A DNA stretch of 64,000 nucleotides from Apteryx mantelli (Eukaryota > Chordata > Aves > Apterygiformes > Apterygidae), in contig NC_089980.1 in the NCBI RefSeq assembly GCF_036417845.1, forward strand, positions 63,982,501 to 64,046,500, written 5' to 3'. The number at the start of each line of letters is the position of its first letter. Positions within the stretch are counted from its first letter, which is position 1. The notes beneath the pieces are model-generated. The model was not told the DNA's origin and did no database searches. It was given only the letters and a program-made list of their open reading frames with translations. This document shows, piece by piece, positions 1 to 13,497 of this stretch. The position numbers and the translations under genes were made by a program.

Positions 1-3000
1 GAATGAAGTCTTTTCTCTACATCATAACTATTTCTCTGGGTCCTTTCACTGGGATAAGTCTTTTTTAAGGCAGATTGAGAAATCTGTAAACATTCAACTG
101 CAAAGGTAGGAAATGCTATAAGTATCTTAGAGGTGATAAAGCAAACAGGATGTTTTATTATATTACTTATTTAAACAACAACAAAAACGTTTAGCTCATA
201 AGAATTTGAATTGTATCTGGTGGAGGAAGGAAGTTTAAAGTTGTAACTAAGTTTTCTTGTTTTTCTCACAAAACAATGTCTCTGAGAAATGTGTCATATA
301 TTTTTCGATATTTTAAACTGCTTACCTTAAAGACCTTGCAGCATGTACCTATCATGAACTAAATTAAAGATGGAGTTTCAGAATTTGCTTGGAATTTATG
401 GGTTGTTTGGGACATTGCTAAATGCTCAAAAGCTATTTACATTTCCTGTTTAGTGGAAAATGGGAGTAGAGAATTGAGCAGCGGGTAATGGTACCATCTA
501 AATTTAAATCCCACCTCTATTAGTAACTCCTGCTCTGATCCTGTTCGATTCTCCTGCCTTTTAGGTATCTCAGTTCCCCTATAAATAGGCAGAAATGAGA
601 TGCTGCATCTCAAATCTTAAGACTTCTACACATACTACAGAAGTGTCATACAGTGGAGTTTTAGTTTTCAATACAAAACAATGTTTTTTTTTAAACCCTG
701 TGCTCACTACTTGCATACTGTCTACCAGGTGCCCCCAAATAAACCAGCAACCCACATTTTTGTGTGTATACCTCCTCAGTTTTCTGTTTGTGCAATAAAT
801 AAATCAAAATAGTTATCTTATATTCAACAACCTATTCTTATGACTTTTTTCCCATGAAAGTTTTCCTGTTTTTTCACTTCCTAACATTTATTACCCTATT
901 TCATGTAGCACACTTGTATGATTGAATTACAACATTAAAGGCCAAATATTTCTGTGCAATTTAGGGCTAATATTCAATTAATATACTGTAATTAATCATG
1001 ACCTCTGTTGGCTTACTGTGAGGTCAGTGTTTATCTTTAGCTAATTTCATATGAGCTTTTCTTGCTGAGGAAATGGAAGTGCGTTATTAATAAGGGCAGA
1101 TAGTATCTCTTATAGTATAGAAATACCTGCCAGCAAGTGTCTGTCAAAGAGGGTAAAAAACTGCTCTTGGATACAAACCAATGTTTAAATACACTGTATA
1201 TTAATAGCTACATCTGACAACACTTCTCTTACAACTAGTGTCACTGTCACTAGAGTGAGAACAAAATGTGAGTGAAGAGAGTGGTTCTGCCTCATTCAAT
1301 CTACAACCTGAGAATCTTCCAAAAGCGCGAGAGATACCGAAGTCAGACTTCACCCCTTTTTTGGGAGGGGACCTTCATTTGGACCTCTGGGTTTTACTTC
1401 ATGCACCTTTGGGGTTCCATCTGAAGCTGTTTGTTGAAATGCACAGAACAGGTATTGCCACTCCAGAAGCCAGCTGGTAGCACCTCTGCAGATAGTCTAA
1501 ACTCTACTGGGAAAAGTCCCCATTTTGCAAATGTATTAGACTTCACAGATGTTCAAACTATCGGGAGCAGCTTCAGTCCCACAGTGAGAGAGAAATGAAT
1601 TGGAAAAAGCAGAATATAGGTTAATGACATGATGTTGGGCTACCATGTCACAGGAAAAACCATGACACCTTCTGATACTGGAGATACTGGTATTTGGAGA
1701 AAGACATTAGTCCCGCTGTGTGAGCTTGGTTTTGATTTCACAAAGCGGGAGGTATTTACATCCTAACTTTTTATTTGCCTCACTGACTAAACGAAATCCA
1801 GATTGTTTTGAGGTGTGTTTAGAGCCTACATTTTCATCCAGTACACAAGGATACTTAGTTATCTGTAACTATAATTCAACAAGCATACATTTTTTCCAAG
1901 CTGGAATGAAACAGGAAGACTATATATATGTGATTTAATGTATTGGTCAGAACATTTTTTATAGGGTCAAATGAAAACCTCCTTTCCACAAGGGCTACAT
2001 CATCTTCAGGTGCTTTGTGAGGGGAACACTGGGGAAAATACAATTTATCTATGGGCCATAAAATATGAAGCTTTTTTCTTCCTGTTTTCAAAACTGAGAG
2101 GAATTTATTTTTGAAAGGTTAGAATAATGCCAGCAGTCTGTAAAGACAACATGTACAGCTACACGCCTAATGGAGTACTTTTCTAAAGGAAATGATGGAT
2201 TATTGAACAGCTTGGGGCAAACTAAACTGGTTAAAATCCCTGGAGAAAGAAAAGACCTAAAAGGGAATGCTTTCAAGTTTGACTTGAGGAGTGCTTCTCT
2301 AATGGGGAGTGTGTAACGAGTCACGAGGAACCATCTGCTCCCACCATTCAGCAGTTCAGGGGAGTGAAGGAACAGAGTAACCTTGCAGCAGGGGCGGTCT
2401 GGTGGGATTTCCCGTGAGAGGAAAGCACTTGTAATATTCCCCGCTTCCTCTCTATTTGGAGCCTGAGGCATTTTGGTGCCCTGGCCACCTCTGCACAGCA
2501 TTAGCTCCTTGCAGTGCCATCTCTGCAGGACAGACTTGGCAGGGCTCTGGCATGTTTGTGCTGCTTGGTGCATCCCACAACCACGCTCAGCTGTGGGTCC
2601 ACTCTACCTGTCAGCTCCTGAGCCACCCCTCATGCTGCAAAAATGTCCATAAGTTCTTATATGGATGATTGAGCTCCAGCCCATACTTTTACACTACTTT
2701 TCAAAATGTTAAAGGAGAAATACTTCTGTTTATTCATAAGAGCAGGGGTTGTAGATATGATCCACTAAGGCAAATCTTTCAGAAAATGGTCCCATAAGCC
2801 TCTTGTTTCTTCTCAGCTCTGTGTGCGGTGACCCCGGCCTGCAGTCTCACACTGGTGAGATGGTTGCTGTGTTTAAACTGTCTTGTACTGACTTTCATTT
2901 TCAAGTAATCATTATCTGTGAGACTGTACTTTGAGTATTTATAAGTGTTTAGGAAAACTTGTTAGCAGCTTGTCCTGATTTAAGTCCTTGAATTTTTCTG

Positions 3001-5221
3001 CAGACTTTTTCAAGGTGACCTTTCTCCTATTAATTTACTTACTTTCTCAGACCTATGGTCTCTTGCCTATCCTATTTCTGAAAGTAGTACATAGCTTGCT
3101 GAGCCAGGGAATGAAAAGAGGAGCTTTGCCTCCCTAGGATATTGGCACCAAATTATGGAGCACCAGAGTCCTTGACATAGTCAGCCAGCAGTGGCAAACA
3201 TTTCTTGGCATTTACCACTGCTTTCATTTTAAAGCTACAAATAATTTTAAAGTAGACTTTTTTTCGTGTGTGTATCTATGGCATTGTGTTCCCTATGTAT
3301 CTGCAGAGCAGTTGGTTGTGCATGTAACTATTGTATTAATGATCGAATGATGAATGTATACCAGATACCAATATGTATGCTAGTAAATATACAGAGGAAG
3401 CTTTCTGAAGGCTTCTGTTCACTAGGTTTCTGGACAGTGATGTAGTGAGCAAAGTAGGTTCAGAAATATAAAAACAAACTTAAATCACACATGCATTTTA
3501 TTTTGAAGGCAGAAAATGTCTACTTCTTTTTACTTTCAATTTTAAGGTTCCCATTACCACACAGACTGAAAAAAACAGGTATGTCAAAACACTGTGTGAG
3601 AAGGGCGATTCTTGTGGTATTTCTAATCAGGATGGCACCAGGTGATATCCAAAATTTAAAAATAAAGTTGGTATTAATGAGATTGCCAGCCCTAATGTCA
3701 AAGATAAAGATGTTTGGGTAAATTTCAAATAAGCATTTGTGGGTTTGATTTTGAGCTATTAAGCCTAACAAGATTCCTGGACTGCTTTATAATGATTGTC
3801 ATATTGTTATGTCTCTGTATATTCTTTTCAGATTGGCGGCATAATTGACCAGTACAGTTTGTAGCAGCAAAGCTGTTAGGTTCTAAGCTGAAATGAATAT
3901 TACAATACTTCACATACAGTTTAGGTTTCATCTTTGCCTTCTATTTCCCTCTCCTTTGTTTTGCTGGCAAATTATTATAGGCAAAGAAAGAGAAGAATGT
4001 GGATAGCTGACTGTATAAGCTACGGATAAGAAGTTGCAGGCTTGTGATAAAAATGAGGTCATCTGACATGTATGTTTTTATACATTTAATTTTGTCCTGG
4101 AGACTGTTTACTCTTATAACAGGTTCACAATATTTTTCCAAATGATGTGCAAATCTTGGAAACTGCTAACTTGACTAGCATTTTGTCTTCCATCCACTTC
4201 GATCCCTTCCTTAATTGTCTGGACACAGTTTAGAAATGTCTGCAAGGCTCTTCAGCTCTCACAATTCACGTTTCAATTGCTACCAAAGGTTTATGCAGCA
4301 CCACCACTACAGCTTGGCTCTGACACTTTTTGGTTTCATTTGAACTTCTTAGTTTTCCTCCTCCTGCATTTCATAGAATTAAATGCTATGAGGCAGCATC
4401 TTCATGTAGCAAGGCAGTCTGAGTTTCACGTGGCGAAAGCCTGCTGGAGATGGGCAGCGATGTGGCACAGCTCTTACCAGCTCTTAACCAGTCACCTCTG
4501 CCAGGGTGAAGGCTCTCAGCCCACAAGGCTGGGGTCTCTGCAGGAAGCCTGTGTCCAAAGTCACAAGGGTGGAGATGGGCAGTTTTCCCATCATATTGTA
4601 CTGGGATCCTTTAGTCTGTCCAGAAGTCTACCTGGAACCTATGAAAGCAGGTCTGAATAAATAATGATATTTAATTCCTCACAACATCACATGCAATGAA
4701 ACAGGGAATTCTTACCACAGTGTTCACAGACCTGACTCCCAAACATTTCAATGGCTGTTAGATACCAAATGAATTTTAAAACTTCTTTGTCTATGTAACT
4801 AATTAAGGTCACACTGAGAGAACCTGTGGCAGAGCCTCTAAATGAGTCCTTGTGTTCAGTGGTATCCCGGAGTTCTACATACTGGTCCATCTGTACTTTC
4901 ACATTTTTCCAGAAAGTTGATTTCCTAGGAGCTCTCTCCTGAGCTTTAAAGAAACAAGCAAGACCCTGTTGAATAATGTGTTACTGTTTAGAATCCGCTG
5001 AAAGATCTATTATTTATATGCTAGGTTTGATTATATAAGAACTTCAGAGATGTGCCCAAGATAATTATTTAAAAACACAGTCAATAAAAACAGACTAGAA
5101 CCAACCACCATCCCTCAAAATATAACTAATTGAATAGATTACACTATGCAGATGAAGAATCTGCCAGAAACACTAAGCAGCCCCTTTCAAGCTGTAGGTC
5201 TTGCACAAAAAACTTCCTAAA

Positions 5222-5266
5222 ATACATATGCATATACATATATACATATATATACATCCATATAAA
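5222..5266. repeat. AT-rich (ATATAC)-type microsatellite
   Basis: Imperfect alternation of ATAC, ATAT and GCAT over about 45 bp. This is a simple-sequence tract with no further content. Confidence 0.7.
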
Positions 5267-6574
5267 AAAAACCATAATGAAGACATGAGCCATTGGCATT
5301 TAACCCTAAATCAGTAAGACAAGCCTATCTATTACTGCTCCGTTTCGTAGTCTTGATTGGTTTTTGCTGTCCTGTGGTCCTTTGTCACCCGGACACCTTG
5401 TGAAACAATCATTTACACTGATCCTAAACTGATAAAAGATGTTACTAGATTAGAGCAGTAGCATTTTTCATTCATGGAAATGAGTACATGAGGACAAGGG
5501 CAAGGGCAAAGTCATCCTGAGGATGGACAGCATACAAGACTGAAGACCATTCACAACTGTTCCAGCATTATTTCTGTCAGTTTTCTCTATGATCAGCTGT
5601 CATGGAATAGAGTTGGATGGCATTTAGAAAGAGAATTTAAAATAAATCTTTTATTTCCCCTGGAATTACTGAAGAAATATGAAAGTACACTTCAAAGGAG
5701 TTCAACATGATTAGGTTGTTTTACTTTTTAAATATGCAGGGCTGTTTCTGCTTGGAATATAGCATCTCTTTCAAGCTAACATGTCATCCCATTTCCTGGC
5801 TGTGATACTGCAGAAATATGCTTCCTCTCTCTCTAACTCTCTGCAGACATTCATCACAGTAATACTAGCTTGGGCTTTTATTTATTTCCCAGTGGCAAGA
5901 AATTCCTCCTTTTCTTCTATTACAGGATTTGTTTTCTAAGGTGATTATTTTCCATTTGAATGATCTTGAAGCTCATCCTTCTGGGAAAGGCCAGCATGAA
6001 GCCCTAGGTCTCACTTAAACTTATTTTCAGAAAGGAAATGGTACATTGACTTTGTTCTGGCTTTTGGCACACGGGTAAATTTTACCTTCTGCTTCAAATC
6101 TTGATTTATAAAATGCATTTTTCAAATGTAAGGCATTCATGCCTAAGAATGGGGGTCTTATATTTTCTTTAAAACCTAATAGATCACTGAAGAATTACTA
6201 AACAATTCACCCATGAGTTGTGTTTACTTTATGGCAGTGAACAGGTATATTTTAGTAATCAAGCCTGGCTGTGGCTGTACCTACAAAAAGGCGTGCCTTC
6301 AGCATGGGAATGTTTGAAGAAAGAAGCCCTTGCAGCCATTCTTTCATTCTCCGATCACCACTCTCAAGAGTAAGGAGTCATAGTGAGAACACCTGCAAAA
6401 GAGCTGGCGAGGAGTTAGTGACTGGCAGAGTACGTGGTGGCAAGCCCAGCATGTGAAACTACACACTGACCAAATTCCCATCAGGGCCAGGCATGCATAT
6501 TCCGTTTTGTCAGCAATGTCTAGCTGCTTCCCGGGCAGTAGCTAATCCAGGTTAGCACAGCTGAGATAAGGAAA

Positions 6575-6850
6575 AAGTTCTAGTAGATTTAAGGGGCCCT
6601 TATGAACAACGGGGGGACGTCCTGTCCATGCCTCCAGCCTGTGCGTCCAACCTGTACCTCCAAAAGCCACCCATCGGCGACCCCTCCTTGTAGTTCCTGG
6701 AGCTCCCCGTGCAGTCTGTAGTGCAAGTACTTTATTAAATCTATCCTGTTTAACCCCTTATGAACCTTGAGTGTCTCTCCCTGCCTGTATCCAACCCTCT
6801 CTTGCCTGCCTTGCAGTTGCAGGAGGACAGGTTCATTTCACCTGAGTGAT
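6575..6850 (+). mobile_element. Possible old LTR fragment (low confidence)
   Basis: A GC- and CpG-richer block inside AT-rich DNA. It contains a TTTATTAAAT element resembling a weak poly(A)/R region at about 6731-6740, followed by a stretch ending in GAGTGTCTCTCCCTGCC, which has the feel of retroviral U5. I could not find a paired LTR, TG...CA ends with a matching target duplication, or internal retroviral sequence. It could equally be an unrelated GC-rich segment. Confidence 0.22.
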
Positions 6851-8298
6851 ATAAGGCAAAGCAGTGTCAGCCACAGAGTTCGGTTCTTTTCTCATGCTAG
6901 TTTCACACCATTCTTGTTTTGTAGGAGAGGAGCTAGTCCTGATTTACAACATTTCAAACCAGAAGAGCATCAGGCCTTCAGCTTCCAAGAAGTGAAACCT
7001 CAGGAATAAAACCAACTTTTGTTCAGTTTCTCATAATATGTTTAGTGCCCTCCTCTTAAATTGTTCAAACTCTTTAGTGAAATAATTAGCTCTTATATAT
7101 AAAACACTGCTAAAAGCTCAACTGTTCTAAATTTCAGTGGGATTCTGATCAGGCTATTATATATGTTATTCCAGTGGCTTGCTTCTCATCTTGCATGAAG
7201 ACTTTTCTTTGGATGATATGAGTTCAGCAAATACCATTAACCCAGCAGTTCTGAGCAGATATCAGTCTCATTTTCCTACTCTGATCATTGTATTACTCAA
7301 GGAAAATAAAGGTGGCACAAAAGTGTCCGGACAGAGTACACTGTATTATTCAGCATCCTCTGTAGTGTCCTGCCAGAGCCAGGAATTCTTGTTCAGCTAG
7401 TAATTTGTCAATGTGTAAAATGTCTCCTTCCTGATACCTTCCACATATCCCTTTTGTGTGCTGAAAAGGCATTTTTAAGTTGATAATTGCTAGTCACAGA
7501 TTCTTGCTGATTTTCTTCATTGGACTAATGGAGCTCCAGAATAACTCTCTGACTTCATAACATTGCTCTGGATTTAACCAAGTTTATAACTGCTGTTTCA
7601 GATTTGATTTTAGAGTGAGAAATTACATACAACTTAACTGCAGCCAACGAACACCTCATTACAAGCCAGCTCCCTCTAGCTGTGAATATTGAGGAGGAAG
7701 AAGGGGAATAAAATTAAAAAGATTTGAAAAAGAAGCATTCAGTGTGTTTTAATCCTCTCAGAGCTTAGTCTGTAACACAGTGCATGGGGACTTCTGTTCA
7801 AAAATCCTGTTAGCAAACAACAGGATTTACGTATGTAGTTCCCAAGGCACCTCTTTCAAAATTGTTTTCTTCATGATTTTGCTCCAGCAAAATCAGTTCA
7901 CAGTTTATAAAAATTTTTCATGTAAATTAATTAATTTCTTGGGAATGTCAGTAGTACTTTATCACTAGTAGTTTATGGCCTTTTTCAGATAGCTATCTCA
8001 GAACAGAGTTCACTGACTTCTAAGACACTGTCTGTTGTGTGCATCCTTTTTATGGGTAAGCACTTTCTTTTTTAGTTCTCTTTGTGTTCACATGTTTGTC
8101 TCTGAAACTGACTTGTTCCCATCCATTCCTTTGGAGAAAAAAATGTTTTGCATTTACACAATACTTTTTTTGAATTCTAAATCCAGTTTTCTTTTGTACT
8201 TATGAGAGCTGGCCAAAACCATGCCTTGCTAAGAAAGGAACTTAATGAGGATAATAGGAACATTTTGGAAGAGAAAGCTTATTCCTAGTGAGTAAGGG

Positions 8299-8355
8299 AA
8301 AATAAGAAACTAATTTCTGACATCAGAAAAATAAGAAACTAATTTTTGACATCAT
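8299..8355. repeat. Direct tandem duplication, about 28 bp x 2
   Basis: The unit beginning AAAATAAGAAACTAATTT occurs twice back to back (8299-8326 and 8327-8355) with a single C/T difference in the middle and one extra A. A third partial start (AAAAATAA) follows. It is a local replication-slippage duplication. Confidence 0.85.
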
Positions 8356-11300
8356 AAAAATAAATTCCATTTTTAGTTGCCAATAAATCAGTCTTGATTG
8401 AGGTGTTCTGCTTTCTTCAATGAGAACCACCCCCTTTAAAATTGAAAATAATTTCAATAAAATAAAAACAAATTTTTGTTTCTTTGAAATTTTTTATAGA
8501 AAAATAGGATGCTCTGCAGGAATTCTCTAAGCCAGTGCTCTCCTGTCAACCTAACAAAAAGCAGAGAACTTTTGTTTTTATAACATAGCTTCTTTCTCAT
8601 TTTACTTATTTGTGTTTTATACACAAATCACTATTTAATCCATTCCAGTTCAGCCCATTCAGTAGAGGGAGAGTATTGATGTAGAAAATATGCATTAAAA
8701 ATACTTCTCCTTACACCTCATGAGTTTGCACTGAAGCAAGATGGTGGGATCTCTGAAATTACAAATAGTGCAGGAATAGTGGAATTATCCCCCCAATATC
8801 TTGTTAATATGGTCCACTAAAGTTGAGATTTGCCAGCGGTTACTAATAGTTGGGCAATTTTTACATGATGAAAGACATGAATAGGCATTGTGTTAACAGA
8901 GAAGAGATTTTAGTCTCAGGTCAGCTACTGGGCAACTATGTTATCTTTACTTCTAGCTTATATGTAGTCATGCTAACACACCATTACTGACATCAGAGGT
9001 GACAATAAAAAATGGCTTAATTAACTATTGTCATCTAGAACTTTCTGCCCCTGAAGGGCACCCAAGGGAACGGACGGCTGCTCCTGTAGTGACTGTCAAA
9101 TGCTGAAACGGTCTGCAGCCAGCTTCCTCCTCCTTGCAAGTGCATGTGGTAATCCTGCTGCTATGCCCCCAGACACTGAGTGTGAAAGCTGGGTAACTTT
9201 GGCTGCGATAGAGACTTGATGCAGCTTTTGATGAGTGCGGACAGGTAGTGTACTGTACACATACGGGTTTTGCAGCTGTGTTGGGATGGCTCTGGGCCAT
9301 TACTATGGCTCTAGTTTTGCTATGGGGCACCCACTTTTGTACTTGAATAGTCACAGAGTAAAGGGCATTTTAAACAAATGAATGTTATAGGCATTATGTT
9401 GTATTTTAGCTGAAACAAACCCAAGGCAGTTTTAGAAAAACAAGCTGGAGCAGTAAATTGTAGAGGATCTCATAAATGTAAATGTAATGCCCAAGGCTTA
9501 ACATTTAGTTGTTCTCTCTCCTCTTTTTTATTTTTATTTTTAACTCCATGCAACACTTCATGTGAAACTTCACAGCATGCCATAAATTTTCTGCCAACTA
9601 ATAATTAACTTACCTCTAGGTAATGTATCTTGCAGAATGACAGTATGGAGCTGCTAACAGTACCTTAGGAGGGCATAGTAATGGCATGGTGCTTGCAGGT
9701 GGGGAAAGAGTTTATGAGTTTGACTATCCCTCCAAATTAAAGATATTAAAGCTTGCTCGTAGGAGAACAGGTATGAATATTTAAACAACTAAATGCATTT
9801 CTGAATCTATTTAGAGACCTGTTATGAAAACTGGGACATATATCAGATGCTCTACCATTGATCACAGTCTTTGAACTCACAGCTACCTGAGCCTGATTGA
9901 TCACAAGCCTTTTAAAAAACAATTTAAAGACAGATATGTGAATATTTTTTATTACCAAGAAGGCATAAAATATTGAACAGTTTTGTTGGCTGGATTTACA
10001 AAGGCTTTCATGGTGTAAGGGAAAGCCTCTGATAAAGAGAGGCAGCATTGAAAGTGGCAGTATTTGACGATCAGACAGACAATTTGATTCACTTTGGAGG
10101 TGATGCTCTTGAATGATAAAAAGACTTATTTTAAGATGTGGAACACTTCCACTGTTCATTGTTTCCATAGAACAGACAAAGCCAGCTCATTCCTGAGAGG
10201 CAGTTTGTCACTGAGGGTGTGAATAATACACAAACCTTCTATCCCCACTTCTTGCATTCCTAGGTCTGGCTGAAATCTGAGGACCTTTATCCATCCTCTA
10301 GTGGCAGAGCAGGAATTAAGCTATCACTGAATGCACTGAAACTTGGGCTAGACTTTTTACAAGTTCTTATCAATAGTGACAGGACTGGAAACAAAACACT
10401 GGAGTCTTTCCCCACTAGTCGCTTGAGCTAGTTAGTACTTTGGCACCAGCCTATGCTACAGTATGTTCAAAAACTTTTGTTTAGGAAGGTAAGGGGCACA
10501 GGTTACATTTTTCTAAAACCTGTAAATTGGTGACTCCAGATTCATTGTAGGCTTCTGAATGATTTGGACACATCTGCAAATTTTAAAACTTCATTATTAA
10601 AAGTACTCAGTCATCTCTGTTACCTTATTTGCGCACTTAGCTGGGCACATGGAAAAGAACTGACCCTCTGGTAATCAGGCTCCTTGCAGATGGCTCAATC
10701 TGAGCACTCCAAACACGAGATCATGTTGGAAAATTCAGGCCATGAATTCTCATTTGAAAAAGCTATCATGAAGAACAAAACCTTGTTTGGGGAAAATATT
10801 TTACATTTTTGTTCTGCACTCTCTTTTGTATACATGATAAGAATTAGAGATTTTTGACTCATAACTAATTTCCTAATTATCAACTTCACAAATGGCAACT
10901 AGTTTAAAAATAATTTAAGCCAATGATTCTTTTTTTTCCTCAGAGCAAAAGGCACTTCCTTTGGAAGGATCTCAGAGGCATGAGAAATTTTACGGGGGGG
11001 TTGTAGCACGCACTCTCTGCTCTTATCATTTGTTTCTCCCTCTCTATCCCATAATACCTTCTGATCTACCCTTCACTAGGAATTCCTTGTCTAGTTCAGT
11101 ACCAGTCAGGTGATGTCCAGGAGCCAGGGCAGGCTGAGGTGCAACACACCAGGAGGGGACAAGCTGGGAGCTGGTGTTGAATGGGCTGGTGCAAGGCATG
11201 GGGGTGCATACCTAGAGAGCATGAGAGCTAGGACCAGGAGGTATGAAAAGTAGAGCAACATACTGAGAGAGAGAAGGAAGATTAAACTTCAGACCCCTTT

Positions 11301-11381
11301 TTTATTTGATTACTGGTTGCTATTATAAGCCAAAATTTAAAACTTCATTAGGGATTGAATACTTTTTGTTTTATTCATAGG

Positions 11382-11516
11382 TCCATAGGATAATTCAGGT
11401 TGAATAGGATCTCAGGAGGTCTCTAGTCCAACCTCATGCCCAAAGCAGGACCAGCTAGGAGCTGAGACCCAGGGCTTTATCCACTCGGGCCTTAAAAAAC
11501 TCTGAGGATGGAGAGT
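11382..11516 (-). mobile_element. Old CR1 LINE 3' fragment
   Basis: The plus strand reads like the complement of a CR1 3' region: GGTTGAATAGGATCTCAGG, then TCTAGTCCAACCTCATGC, then CAAAGCAGGACCAGCTAGG, ending near GAGGATGGAGA. These are the conserved blocks just inside the CR1 3' end. The copy is diverged and truncated at both ends, and its terminal 8-bp repeats are too decayed to recognise. Confidence 0.8.
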
Positions 11517-11604
11517 AGGATTTGTGATTCAAATAACAGTCACCTTCATATTTTCACATTCATGGTCTGAACAGAGATTTCATTTAGTTATTCCCCATCC
11601 CTTT

Positions 11605-11625
11605 TGTGTGTGTGTATGTGTGTGT
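11605..11625. repeat. (GT)n microsatellite, interrupted
   Basis: About ten GT dinucleotides with one TA interruption. Confidence 0.8.
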
Positions 11626-11834
11626 TACGGTAGACACTGGCTGATTGTATTGTTATTTCTAGCCTGTGAGTCCTATCAGTGGGAGCTCAGATACCTACCT
11701 GAGTGTGCTTTATGTCTTCTGAAGTTTACATCCAATCCACTGAAAATGAGGGATAGACATGTCTTGATGACAAGCAGTTACTGAGTGAAGGGAGCACTTG
11801 AAATGGTAATGATGAAAATGACACTTGAAGTATT

Positions 11835-11868
11835 CTGGAGTGAAAGAATCACTGGAGTGAAAGAATCA
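11835..11868. repeat. Exact 17-bp tandem duplication
   Basis: CTGGAGTGAAAGAATCA is repeated twice head to tail without mismatch, indicating a recent slippage event. Confidence 0.9.
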
Positions 11869-13481
11869 TTTGACCAGATAAAGCACAAAAACAATGGGAT
11901 GCTATTATATGCATTGTGTGAGAAACATCTATAGATTTGAGATGTTGGAAACAAGCTGGGACACTTCAGAAAGCTGAAAAAACATTTCTAAGTTAACTGG
12001 TGGTTATATTGTTTTAATAATAAGATGATCAGACATGAGAAGAAAGAAAGGACAAAAATTCCCACCCTCTATCTTTTAAGTCCTACATAGCCCTGCAGTT
12101 TAGTATACTGTAGGAGTATGCCAGCCCCAGGATAGCGGTTTTGAGATTCCATTTACAGTCTGGATTGGCAATGGCTCCATCCCACTATGCCCTCAGGCAT
12201 TACCAAGTCAAAAAATCTAGAAGTGTGAGATAATCCTTCAGAAAAAAAAGTTGAGTTCCACATCGTAATTTATACTCATGGGACTTCTGCATGACAGTGT
12301 GCCTGCTGGTGAAAGTAAAATCTTCGTGGGCTCCTCAAAGAAGCCTGTGTATGTAAGTTAAATATGCTCTGAGACTACTGTCATCTTCCCTAAAGGCAAA
12401 ATTTGGCGTGTATGGCATACATAAGAACTAGATTCCCAAGCAAAAAGTTGAGCAGTCTTCTTGATAGATTGACAGCTGTGAGATGCATAGTGAGAAATCA
12501 CCTAGAGCTCGTGTGTAACAGTACTTACACATCAAATATCTGCATTTTTCTTCATGAGCAACCAAACAAATCTTTGTGAATATTTTGTGTGTGTCTCGAT
12601 TGTATTAAGGCACTATTTATTTTTACTTCTATCTGTGTTTGTGTCAATGGTAATGTCAGGATTTCTGGCAAGCCCTACACCATTCTGCTGCCACTAAATA
12701 CTAACTACTGGAGTACTCTCACAGCACCTACTTCTGTAATACAGTCCCACTACACTGCATGGACCAGTTTGGTAGCTGGCAATGCAGGGTGGGTGTGTAA
12801 TGTTTTCCAAGGAGTTATATCAGTATCATGGTCCTAGGCAAACAGCAGGACAGCGTAGAAATTGTCTGAGCCCAAATGCCTCCCAGTAAATTTGTAACAC
12901 CTTCTTTTATCTGTCTTTCTTTGCAGAGATAGTATGATTTTAGGCTGCAGCACAGATAAGCCTTAAAAATATATATTGAAAGACACCATCAAAATAATTG
13001 GTAGGACATCAGCCTTTGCCCTTAGGAAAACACCTGAGAAGCCAATAGGTTCATTATTTCACTGCCTACACAAGAACCATAAACAAGGGTGGACAATATT
13101 CTTGAAGATCTTTACATAGTGCAAGTTTGGCCCAGTAAACTGATGTCTCTATAGCTGCTATTAGTATTGTTTTGACAATTCTAAACTCAAGAGATCATTT
13201 TCAGTTTCAAGAGATGGCAATTCATAATAAAACATATATTGTTCAAGGGGTAAATCCAATGTGTTTGGTATTTTTTTCAGGCTTTTCATATATGAAAGAT
13301 ACAGGTTTTTTTATATAGAAGTTCAGATTTATTTAAAATTACACTCAATACAGAAGGAAATATGCAGGCAGCTCCTGCAGGATTGTCAGAGATTTAAGGA
13401 CAACCAAGCTCTCCTGGTTTGGCATGTAACATGCATTCCCCCTGAGGTGTGCCTATTCCTGAGTAAAATGGGATTAGGAAA

Positions 13482-13497
13482 GTAAGGTTAACCTTAC
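13482..13497. repeat. Perfect 16-bp palindrome
   Basis: GTAAGGTTAACCTTAC reads the same on both strands. It has no loop, so it resembles a dimeric protein-binding site more than a hairpin, but no function is implied by sequence alone. Confidence 0.8.

Larger units (their letters stand above)
1..11381. other. Non-coding AT-rich DNA, no gene recognised
   Basis: No open frame here resembles a known protein. The longest ones (161 codons on the minus strand at 2088-2573, 140 codons on the minus strand at 9746-10168, 127 codons on the plus strand at 4277-4660) show no domain, no biased composition and no splice-flanked exon pattern. The stretch holds a short AT microsatellite, one possible LTR fragment near 6.6 kb and a tandem duplication near 8.3 kb, listed separately. 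A modestly GC-richer patch at 9030-9350 has no identifiable origin. Confidence 0.6.

Noticed and set aside
2088..2573. 161-codon minus-strand open frame
   Set aside because: No domain, biased composition or conserved motif. A frame of this length is expected by chance in 64 kb, and the region has other overlapping frames.
4277..4660. 127-codon plus-strand open frame
   Set aside because: Nondescript composition, no splice sites or neighbouring exons of similar style.
9746..10168. 140-codon minus-strand open frame
   Set aside because: Low-complexity mixture of common residues, no family resemblance; chance frame.
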